A stretch of DNA of 64,000 nucleotides from an uncultured bacterium (GTDB taxonomy: Bacteria; Verrucomicrobiota; Kiritimatiellia; CAIKKV01; CAITUY01), in assembly GCA_903895695.1 (NCBI GenBank), contig CAITUY010000083.1, forward strand, positions 43,767 to 107,766, read 5' to 3'. The number at the start of each line of letters is the position of its first letter. Position 1 is the first letter of the stretch. The notes under the pieces are model-generated. The model had not been told where the DNA came from. It did no database searches and saw only the letters and a program-made list of their open reading frames with translations. The translations under genes were made by a program, and so were the position numbers. Positions 1 through 5,954 of this stretch are shown one piece after another.

Positions 1-102
1 GCCCGGCGCCAAGGCGTTCGTCCGGCCGGGGTTTGATGAGGGAGTCTGACTGGTGAGAAACGGGGCCAAGGCATCCGGACAGATGTCGAGAGGCAGACTC
101 AT
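1..102 (-). pseudogene. Possible truncated RelE/ParE-type toxin, runs off left edge
   Basis: An open frame begins with an ATG that overlaps the stop of the upstream antitoxin (ATGA, 99-102) and stays open to the window edge. Its first residues, MSLPLDICPDALA, resemble the usual start of RelE/ParE toxins that follow this antitoxin family (MSLPL-I-RPEA-type starts). The rest does not look like a toxin: the expected amphipathic helix with W-Y is absent. I infer a toxin whose body was lost or replaced just after the start. With only 34 codons visible it could also be a chance frame. Confidence 0.3.
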
Positions 103-332
103 TTCCCGAACCGCGAAGTCAGTCGGCCTTCCGCCACGGCCCACGGGATTGAGGCCGCCGGATTCCGTTCGAGATCCGCTACGCGGTCTTCAATCACTCT
201 CTTGTCCGCGACCGTCAACTCGCCCTCGTCGAGCCATTCGTCTTGATCGAGCTCGGCCAGGCGTATGCGGATGTCATGGCGGTCCTCAGCCGTGAGCGTG
301 GGAAGTTCCTCAAGTATTGCCGTCTTGCTCAT
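99..332 (-). CDS. Addiction-module antitoxin (TIGR02574-like)
   Basis: This 77-residue acidic protein starts MSKTAILEELPTL and has the helical, Asp/Glu-rich layout of the putative addiction-module component family, which neutralises RelE/ParE toxins and represses its own operon. The family match is from recognition of the pattern, not a search. The start ATG lies only 6 bases after a candidate -10 box, so the transcript would be nearly leaderless. The stop overlaps the ATG of a probable truncated toxin, so the antitoxin may now be an orphan. Confidence 0.65.
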   Translation of the reverse strand: MSKTAILEELPTLTAEDRHDIRIRLAELDQDEWLDEGELTVADKRVIEDRVADLERNPAASIPWAVAEGRLTSRFGK

Positions 333-338
333 ACCATT

Positions 339-367
339 ACTTTGCCAGATTGGTGGGCTGATGCCAA
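339..367 (-). promoter_or_regulatory. Promoter of the antitoxin gene, leaderless type
   Basis: On the minus strand TTGGCA (362-367) is followed after 17 bases by CAAAGT (339-344). The ATG at 330-332 begins 7 bases after the -10 box. The -35 and spacer are nearly identical to the promoter of the MNT gene at 1342-1370; the shared block covers about 345-395 here. The -10 is weak on its own, and the conservation is the main support. Confidence 0.45.
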
Positions 368-402
368 CCGTGGAAGTCGCGCGAACCCAATCCCTGGTGC
401 GT

Positions 403-567
403 TCACGGCTGGTGAGGAAGCGACACGAAATAACGGTTCACCGCGAAGGCGCGGAGGACGCAAATGGCCAGCAGGAGCAGGGGTTTGTGGGGTGCCGGAC
501 CGCCATCGGAGCGGGCCAGTTTCAGCATGACCAGTTTGCGCAGCCAGTATGAGGCAGTCTTGGTCAC
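403..567 (-). pseudogene. N-terminal remnant of an HNH/restriction-endonuclease-like protein
   Basis: The frame begins at a GTG with a GGAG five bases upstream, overlapping the end of the HEPN gene. It encodes TKTASYWLRKLVMLKLARSD followed by GGPAPHKPLLLLAI. The aPHKPlLLLa signature is typical of the N-terminus of a family of restriction-endonuclease-like proteins. After about 36 residues the similarity stops, and the DNA becomes a GCGAAGGCGCGGAGGACGC-type repeat (436-463). It would have been the third gene of the MNT-HEPN operon. I read it as a gene cut by loss of its 3' part. Confidence 0.5.
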
Positions 568-569
568 CG

Positions 570-1010
570 TCACTCCGGAGACACTCCGGTCGGGCCGGGG
601 CGGAGGACTATCCGCGGCATTTGCCTGCGAAGTTCCTGCCGAGCACGCCGGGCGGCACTCACTGTCCTTCGGGCTTCTGCCAACGAAATAGGCTCGTAGT
701 CGCCCGGATAGCGGGATGTTGTCGCGTACTCGGTCATTCGGTCCAGTTCTTCGGGCGATAGATCGGGCCTCATGGCTTTCGAACATCGCAGAATCAAGAC
801 GCCCAGGTCATGAGTGCGTGGAAAATCAATCCCCGATAGGGTTAGCATGGCCTTGAGGTACTTCTCCACGCATTGCTGCGCGTGGAAGCAAACCGTATCC
901 GTGGGGCAACGCTTCCGCAGTTTGAGCGTGTGGGTGGCTGTCGTAAGGTCGTTCTCGGCCTTCTGGATCCAGTCCCGAACCACTGCGACCGCATCCGGAC
1001 TAACGGGCAT
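570..1010 (-). CDS. HEPN-domain protein, toxin partner of MNT
   Basis: A 146-residue HEPN-domain protein (PF05168 type). It shows the typical N-terminal Asp-Trp-x-x-Lys-Ala-Glu-x-Asp-Leu block and the helix with CFHAQQCVEKYLKAML near residues 40-56, followed by THDL. It overlaps the upstream nucleotidyltransferase gene by 11 bases, the standard arrangement of MNT/HEPN type II or VII modules. In characterised pairs the HEPN protein is the toxin, and the MNT partner neutralises it, in some cases by AMPylation. I see no RX4-6H RNase motif, so its activity as an RNase is not supported by sequence alone. Confidence 0.8.
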   Translation of the reverse strand: MPVSPDAVAVVRDWIQKAENDLTTATHTLKLRKRCPTDTVCFHAQQCVEKYLKAMLTLSGIDFPRTHDLGVLILRCSKAMRPDLSPEELDRMTEYATTSRYPGDYEPISLAEARRTVSAARRARQELRRQMPRIVLRPGPTGVSPE

Positions 1011-1332
1011 ACAAGAGCCGCCCTTCTTTCATGGCCGGATACTCGACCGTGCCAACGACATTCCGCCTGCGTTCGAGTTCCTCGGGACTCACGACGATGA
1101 TGTCTTTGGGGATGTGAATGTCATGGAGCGAAAGCCGGATCTGGACCTGCTGTTCGCGGCGCGATCCGGTCAGCGGCATGACGACCAGGAGATCCACATC
1201 GCTCTCCGGGGTGGCCGTGCCGCGAGCGTGGGAACCGAAGAGTATGATCCGTTCGGGTCGAAACTGCCGGGCAATGCGACGCACCATCCGCGTAATGACG
1301 GAACTGACATCAGTATGGACTCGCCGCTTCAT
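1000..1332 (-). CDS. Minimal nucleotidyltransferase (MNT), antitoxin partner of HEPN
   Basis: This 110-residue protein has the pol-beta nucleotidyltransferase signature: GSHARG, then DVD nine residues later, in GSHARGTATPESDVDLLVV. A further Asp lies in the strand HIPKDIIVV. The size is usual for MNT proteins. The ATG at 1330-1332 lies 9 bases after a good -10 box, which argues against the longer upstream frame. That frame reads into repeat DNA. It is the first gene of an operon with HEPN and a truncated third gene. Confidence 0.82.
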   Translation of the reverse strand: MKRRVHTDVSSVITRMVRRIARQFRPERIILFGSHARGTATPESDVDLLVVMPLTGSRREQQVQIRLSLHDIHIPKDIIVVSPEELERRRNVVGTVEYPAMKEGRLLYAR

Positions 1333-1341
1333 GGTTTCTGA

Positions 1342-1370
1342 CTCATACCAGATTGGTGGACTGATGCCAA
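1342..1370 (-). promoter_or_regulatory. Promoter of MNT-HEPN operon, leaderless type
   Basis: Minus-strand TTGGCA (1365-1370), 17-base spacer, TATGAG (1342-1347). The ATG starts 10 bases after the -10. The element matches the promoter at 339-367 across about 35 bases, and here TGGAAGTCGCG is duplicated in tandem just upstream (1374-1395). Confidence 0.5.
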
Positions 1371-1506
1371 TCGTGGAAGTCGCGTGGAAGTCGCGTGACC
1401 CAATCCCGGCATGGCCTCTTCCTTTGGCTCTTTTTCGGGCCGGTCCGCGAGGCCGCGGACCCCCCGGCGAAGACGCGAAGGTCGCAGAGCGGGTGTTAAT
1501 GCCATA

Positions 1507-1583
1507 CCACGAAGAACGCGAAGCCCACGAAGGCCCGACCCGCGAAGGATCGATATTCTTCGTGTGTTTCGTGCCTTTCGTGG
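1507..1583. repeat. ACGAAG-type imperfect inverted repeat
   Basis: The left arm begins CCACGAAGAACGCGAAGCCC and the right arm ends with CTTCGTGTGTTTCGTGCC plus TTTCGTGG. The arms are imperfectly complementary and enclose about 25 bases. Such ACGAAG-rich elements are common in PVC genomes and give spurious peptides of the KGTKHTK or NHERHETHE kind. It sits between the MNT promoter and the next gene. Confidence 0.6.
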
Positions 1584-1610
1584 TTAGATATCCCGCCTCG
1601 GGAGAACCCA

Positions 1611-2132
1611 ATGACTGAACTCAATTTCAAATGCGCGAAGTGCGGCGAAATCATCAAGGCCGACGACCGGGATGTCGGCAAGGAAGGCGCGTGCCCGGCG
1701 TGCGGTGAGAAAGTGCGCATTCCGGGTCCCGGCAGTTCGGAGACTCCTCCCTCCGTCCCACCGTCCACGGCCGTGCCGGTCGCTCTTGCCGCCCCGACGG
1801 CGCCAGGTGTGGCCCGGCGGCCCGTCAGGGAGACCAGCGGTTTCGCCATTGCCAGCTTGGTGTGCGGCATTCTCTCGCTGCCGGGGTTCATGTGCGGCGG
1901 CTTTATCCTGGCCATCATCGGCCTGGCGCTCAGCCTGACTGCGCGGAGCCGGATCCGCAACGAGCCTGAGCGCTGGGAAGGCGACGGACTCGCTATCGCC
2001 GGACTGGTCACGTCGATCGGCGGTTTGGCGCTCGCTGTCCTGGCTCTGCTGATCTTCGGCGGCATGCTGCTGGCCACCGGTGGCCTGTTCGCCGCGCTCG
2101 CCAAGGCGATGGGTACCGTTCCACCGCATTAG
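1611..2132 (+). CDS. Zinc-ribbon plus DUF4190-like small membrane protein
   Basis: The 173-residue product starts with a zinc-ribbon-like segment: CAKCG at residues 8-12 and CPACG about 20 residues later, which is C-x2-C...C-x2-C. A Pro/Ala/Thr-rich linker follows, then three hydrophobic segments from about residue 80 to 165. The membrane part with a small-residue-rich hairpin (GFAIASLVCGILSL and GDGLAIAGLVTSIGG) resembles DUF4190/DUF4870 proteins. An SD-like GGGAG lies 7 bases before the ATG. It likely sits in the inner membrane with the ribbon in the cytoplasm. The function is unknown. Confidence 0.7.
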   Translation: MTELNFKCAKCGEIIKADDRDVGKEGACPACGEKVRIPGPGSSETPPSVPPSTAVPVALAAPTAPGVARRPVRETSGFAIASLVCGILSLPGFMCGGFILAIIGLALSLTARSRIRNEPERWEGDGLAIAGLVTSIGGLALAVLALLIFGGMLLATGGLFAALAKAMGTVPPH

Positions 2133-2206
2133 AGCGTGGGAACTTCTGACTATTCGCTTGGCCGGCCGGTCTGTATATCGTACCTTTTAAGGGTGGAGGG
2201 CGTACT

Positions 2207-2494
2207 ATGAAGGCGGCGGAAGATGTCAGGTCCGTGACTTATCTCAAGGGGCGGACCGCCGATTTGTTGGACCAGGTGAACGAGTCGCACCGACCGGTGA
2301 TCATTACGCAGGACGGCCGGCCCCGTGCCGTGCTGCAGGCCGCCGAGACCTTCGAGCAGACTCGCGATGCCCTGGGCTTGCTGAAGCTTATCGCCCAGGG
2401 TGAGGAGGACGTCCGCGCCGGCAGGGTCACACCGCAGGACCAAGTGTTCGAGCGTCTGACGGCGAAGCTCTCGAAGCGGCAGACGCGTGCATGA
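2207..2494 (+). CDS. Phd/YefM-family antitoxin
   Basis: A 95-residue antitoxin of the Phd/YefM fold. It shows the N-terminal DNA-binding part with VTYLKGRTADLLDQV, then the conserved strand RPVIITQDGRPRAVL, and a C-terminal helical tail that would wrap the toxin. GGAGGG precedes the start. It overlaps the downstream toxin gene by 4 bases (ATGA at 2491-2494), so the pair is translationally coupled. The usual role is toxin neutralisation and autorepression. Confidence 0.85.
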   Translation: MKAAEDVRSVTYLKGRTADLLDQVNESHRPVIITQDGRPRAVLQAAETFEQTRDALGLLKLIAQGEEDVRAGRVTPQDQVFERLTAKLSKRQTRA

Positions 2495-2826
2495 GGGTGG
2501 TCCCCAAATACCGTGTCGTCTGGGCCGACACCGCCACGGCCGACCTGACCGCCATCGCAGAGTATCTGGCCGCCACGGATATAGGGCTGGCCTTGCGGAT
2601 GGTTGAGGAACTCCGGAGTCAGGCGGCAAAACTGGCCACACTTCCTTTGCGGGGCCGCGTGGTGCCGGAATTGCAGGCTCAGGGGATCGTGTTCTATCGC
2701 GAGATTTTCCGGCATCCGTGGCGCCTTCTGTATCGCGTGGCCGGTAATACAGTCTACGTCGTGACAGTGTGCGATTCCCGGCGCAACCTTGAGGACTTGC
2801 TGCTCGACAGGTTCCTGCGGGTTTAG
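2491..2826 (+). CDS. RelE/ParE-family toxin
   Basis: A 111-residue toxin: WADTATADLTAIAEYLA forms the first helix, a PLRGRVVPEL strand follows, then REIFRHPWRLLYRV and VVTVCDSRRN. This is the beta-sheet core with the family's Arg residues and C-terminal Arg cluster. It is coupled to the Phd-type antitoxin. RelE proteins cut ribosome-bound mRNA, ParE proteins poison gyrase, and the sequence alone does not decide which applies. The toxin looks complete. Confidence 0.85.
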   Translation: MRVVPKYRVVWADTATADLTAIAEYLAATDIGLALRMVEELRSQAAKLATLPLRGRVVPELQAQGIVFYREIFRHPWRLLYRVAGNTVYVVTVCDSRRNLEDLLLDRFLRV

Positions 2827-2844
2827 CAGCCCGGTGGAGAACTC

Positions 2845-2861
2845 GCGAGCCGGGGGCTCGC
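2845..2861. repeat. Short hairpin GCGAGCC-GGG-GGCTCGC
   Basis: Perfect 7-bp arms around GGG, 18 bases after the relE-like stop. No T-tract follows, so it is more likely part of the dispersed repeats than a rho-independent terminator. Confidence 0.4.
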
Positions 2862-2904
2862 GCTAAGGAATGTTCTTAGAGGCGATAACCTGTCTGCCGC
2901 TTGT

Positions 2905-2979
2905 GGAGCGGCGCGGCTTCCCGCGCCGGCCCTTCGATGGCACTCAGGGCAGGCCGGAGCCGGAAGCGGCTCCGCTCCC
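2905..2979. repeat. GGAGCGG element, BIME-like, copy 1
   Basis: Outer inverted repeats are GGAGCGG and CCGCTCC. Inside are two hairpins: CGGCGCGG-CTTC-CCGCGCCG and GGAGCCG-GAAG-CGGCTCC, whose tetraloops are complementary. A third hairpin (GCCCT...AGGGC) separates them. A second copy without the middle hairpin lies at 35655-35704. Confidence 0.7.
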
Positions 2980-3027
2980 TGTGGCAGGAGGGGTCTTGGA
3001 TATGCTCCTATTGGTTCCCGATCGCCA

Positions 3028-4539
3028 TCAGTCGGCGATGTGCACGACCTTGTAGCCGCCGCGGCGGCGGTCGCTGATGTAGAGGGTGCCGAACACAAGC
3101 ACGATGACCGCGGCCAACGGGGCCAGGCGGCGGAAGGCCATGCGGCCGCCATAGTTGTCGGCCGGATCCAGCACGGCCTTCACTTGGGCGACCACGTCGC
3201 CGGCTTCCTTTGAGCCGGGCGCCGAGGCCGAAGCCGCCACGGCATGGCGCAGCGTGTTGGCCGTGCCATCGGGCAACGCCTGACCGGCGCCGGCCTTCGC
3301 GAGGATCCCGGCCGCGTCATCGACGGCCGCCTGGATTTCCTTCTTGAACGGCTCCCGGGCAGCCGCGGCCAGGGGCGTGTAGACCTCGACCACGCGCTGC
3401 AGCACGGCGACGGACTTGGCGCCATCGAGCCGCGCGGGTAGATTGAGGTCAGCGATACGGCCCAGCCACGGGGAGGCGATCATGCCCGAGGCCAGCATCC
3501 CCATCCCGCCCATGAGCGCCAGGGCCAGGGCGCCGCCCTTGGGAACGCGCTCGGACACCACGCCGAGCATGGTCGGCCAAAAGTAGCAGACGCCGAACGC
3601 AAACACCGTGGCCGACACCAGGGCCATGGCCATGGTCTCCGCGAAACTCAACCAGAACAGACCGAGGCCGGACAACACCGCCGAGGACACCAGCATGCCG
3701 GTCGGCGACAGGCGATGGACCATCGGGCCGGCGAAGAAACGCAGGACGGCCATGAGGCCGGAGATCCAGACCAGGACTAGGATGCCGTGCATGCCGCCGG
3801 CCTGCAGGATCGCGGGAATCCAGCGGTTGGGCCCCAGTTCCAGCGAGGCGGTGATGCCCATGCAGAGGAAGAGGATCAGGAAGAGCGGGCGACCGAGCGT
3901 GGCCCGGACCATGCCGCCGAACGAGACGCCGGAACGGACCCGTTCGGTGATCGGGAATTTCTGGCCCATGAAGAGGATGCCGTAGGTGACCGTCGGGATG
4001 AGGATGAGGGCCAGCCGCAGTTTGTATGAACCCAGGCCGAGTTGTCCGAAGGCGAAGCACAACAGCCCCCCGATCACGATGCCGCCGGGAAACCACACGT
4101 GGAAGCGGTTGAACATCTGAGTCTTGCGGTCCGGGTAGACGGTGGCCACGAGCGGATTGCACGCCGCCTCGACAGTCCCGTTGCCGAGGGCGAGAATGAG
4201 GGCGCCGGCAAAGAGCGTCCAGAAACCGGTGGCGGCCATCATCAGGAGGGGGCCCGCGAGGTGGCAGACCCAGGCGAAGCGCAGGAGGTTGCGCATGCCC
4301 AGCGCGTCGCACAGCGGGCCGAGCGCGATGATCGAGAGCGTGAAGCCCCACAAGGCGGCGCCGCCGATTTCGCCGACCTGGGCGTTGGTGAGGACGAATG
4401 TCGTCTTGAGCGTGCCCATGATGTCGCCGATCACGGCGAACGCCACGGAGGTGGAGATGAGCGCAATACAACTGCCGACGAAGAGTCGCCCGGAATGAAT
4501 GTTGCCTGGTTCGACGTGAGCGGCGGTGGACTCGGACAC
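3028..4539 (-). CDS. MFS transporter with an extra C-terminal loop domain
   Basis: A 503-residue major facilitator with 12 predicted hydrophobic segments. The cytoplasmic-loop and pore residues resemble sugar/proton symporters of the FucP type, but the substrate is not clear. A hydrophilic, Ala-rich insertion of about 100 residues lies before the last membrane segment, which is unusual for the family. I chose the GTG at 4537-4539 because GCGAGG lies 6 bases upstream; a TTG at 4593 would add 18 residues without a clear SD. The last segment ends in a basic tail (SDRRRGGYKVVHIAD). It stands alone between intergenic repeats. Confidence 0.75.
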   Translation of the reverse strand: MSESTAAHVEPGNIHSGRLFVGSCIALISTSVAFAVIGDIMGTLKTTFVLTNAQVGEIGGAALWGFTLSIIALGPLCDALGMRNLLRFAWVCHLAGPLLMMAATGFWTLFAGALILALGNGTVEAACNPLVATVYPDRKTQMFNRFHVWFPGGIVIGGLLCFAFGQLGLGSYKLRLALILIPTVTYGILFMGQKFPITERVRSGVSFGGMVRATLGRPLFLILFLCMGITASLELGPNRWIPAILQAGGMHGILVLVWISGLMAVLRFFAGPMVHRLSPTGMLVSSAVLSGLGLFWLSFAETMAMALVSATVFAFGVCYFWPTMLGVVSERVPKGGALALALMGGMGMLASGMIASPWLGRIADLNLPARLDGAKSVAVLQRVVEVYTPLAAAAREPFKKEIQAAVDDAAGILAKAGAGQALPDGTANTLRHAVAASASAPGSKEAGDVVAQVKAVLDPADNYGGRMAFRRLAPLAAVIVLVFGTLYISDRRRGGYKVVHIAD

Positions 4540-4666
4540 GGTTGGCCTCGCTTCCTGTTGGTTTGTGTATTGGGCGCGTAATACACGGTTCAAGCGAGGG
4601 AATCAAGCCGGGGGTGCGGCCAGTCCCTTGGCCACCGGTCACGGTGAATCGTTCACGATGGACCGC

Positions 4667-4687
4667 GGACGGCTCGGAGAGCCGTCC
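4667..4687. repeat. GGACGGCTC hairpin at the helicase stop codon
   Basis: GGACGGCTC and GAGCCGTCC form a 9-bp stem with a 3-base loop, ending one base before the helicase stop codon. Read on the minus strand it begins GGTAGGGACGGCTC, and the TAG of that sequence supplies the stop. No T-run follows. It may act as a weak terminator or be a dispersed repeat. Confidence 0.4.
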
Positions 4688-5833
4688 CTACCGAAGCGGC
4701 CCGTCCGCGGGCGCCAGCACCCCTTCGCGGAGGATGGCGGGGTGCATCGTGATGCCGAGTTCGGCTTCGTAGCGTTTCACCAACCGGAGCTCGGGCTCGG
4801 TCATGAGCGAGACGGCATACCCCTTGGCGCCGGCCCGCGCGGTCCGGCCCACGCGGTGCAGGTACGCTTTGCTCTCGGTCGGCATATCCAGGTTGAAGAT
4901 GTGGGTCACACCCTCAAAATCTAAGCCGCGCGCGGCGATGTCCGAGGCGATCAGCACCTGGGCCTGACCACCGCGAAACGCATCCATGGCCTTCTTGCGC
5001 TCGGTCTTGTCGAAGGCCCCGTGCAAGTCGGCCACGGCCAGATGGTGGAACGCCAGCTTGCCGGCCACGATCTCGGCCCGCAGGTTGCGATGGACGAACA
5101 CGATGGACTTGGCCGGGTTGAGGGTGCGGATCAGCTTGCGGAGCATTTCGGGTTTGTCGCGCTCTTCACACACGACGTACAGGTGTTCAATGTTGGGGTT
5201 CACAGGCGCGGCGCCCGCGCGGAGCATCTGCAAGCCGGGAGCCTGGGCTTGGGCCTCGCGGGTGCACTCCGGGCGCTCGGTGGCGGACACGTAGACGCGC
5301 TGGGCGTCCCGCGGGCAGGCGCGGACGATCAGGCGAACCGACTCCAGGCTTTCGTCCATCAGCAGACGGTCGGCTTCGTCGATCACGATGCTCTTCACGG
5401 ACTGCGCCCTGAGTTTGCCCATGCCGATCAATTCGCGGATGCGGCCCGGCGACCCGATCGCGATGTGCGGCTTCTTCTTCAGTTTGTCGAGTTGCCGCTG
5501 CATGGCGGTGCCGCCGATCAACAGGATGGTGCGGACCGGCAGGCCGGCGTTCTGGGCCAGCAGGCCGGCCTGGCGTTGAATCTGGATCGCCAACTCGTGC
5601 GTGGGCGCGATGACGATGGCCTGGGTGGCGGCCAGGGCCGGGTCGAGCCGGCAGAAGAGCGGGAGCAGATAGGCGAGGGTCTTGCCGGTGCCGGTCTCGG
5701 CGTTGAGGTAGGCGCTCTTGCCGGTCAGCAGCACGGGGATTGCCGCGGCCTGGATGGGCATGGGTTCGGTGATGGACTCTTTGGCCAGCGCGTCCACCAG
5801 GGCGGGTGGCAGTCCTGTTTCCGGGAATGTCAT
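4688..5833 (-). CDS. DEAD-box ATP-dependent RNA helicase
   Basis: A 381-residue helicase core. Motifs in order: Q-motif region PMPIQAAAIP (25-34), Walker A AETGTGKT (45-52), PTHELA (78-82), GSPGR (127-131), DEAD (152-155), SAT (183-185), SDIAARGLDF and HRVGRTARAG. All are intact. It unwinds structured RNA, probably in ribosome assembly or mRNA decay. There is no long C-terminal extension, so it is shorter than RhlE/CsdA. GAGGTG precedes the ATG. It lies just downstream of ppdK on the same strand but is separated from it by a strong terminator, so it probably has its own promoter. Confidence 0.88.
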   Translation of the reverse strand: MTFPETGLPPALVDALAKESITEPMPIQAAAIPVLLTGKSAYLNAETGTGKTLAYLLPLFCRLDPALAATQAIVIAPTHELAIQIQRQAGLLAQNAGLPVRTILLIGGTAMQRQLDKLKKKPHIAIGSPGRIRELIGMGKLRAQSVKSIVIDEADRLLMDESLESVRLIVRACPRDAQRVYVSATERPECTREAQAQAPGLQMLRAGAAPVNPNIEHLYVVCEERDKPEMLRKLIRTLNPAKSIVFVHRNLRAEIVAGKLAFHHLAVADLHGAFDKTERKKAMDAFRGGQAQVLIASDIAARGLDFEGVTHIFNLDMPTESKAYLHRVGRTARAGAKGYAVSLMTEPELRLVKRYEAELGITMHPAILREGVLAPADGPLR

Positions 5834-5894
5834 GGTTGCACCTCGGTTGCAGGATACCAAATACCGGGCGTATCGGGGGAGTTTATGTCCTGCA

Positions 5895-5931
5895 AAGAAA
5901 ACGCCCCGCTCCGGTCTTCCGGAGCGGGGCG
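5895..5931 (-). terminator. Rho-independent terminator of ppdK
   Basis: On the minus strand CGCCCCGCTCCGG-AAGA-CCGGAGCGGGGCG is followed directly by TTTTCTTT. The 13-bp GC-rich stem with 4-base loop and U-tract is textbook, and it begins 24 bases after the ppdK stop. Confidence 0.92.
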
Positions 5932-5954
5932 TACGGATTCCGTTGGATCGAAGG

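Noticed and set aside
1333..1611. N-terminal extension of the MNT protein by 93 residues
   Set aside because: The extension translates the ACGAAG repeat and the promoter; the ATG at 1332 lies correctly after the -10.
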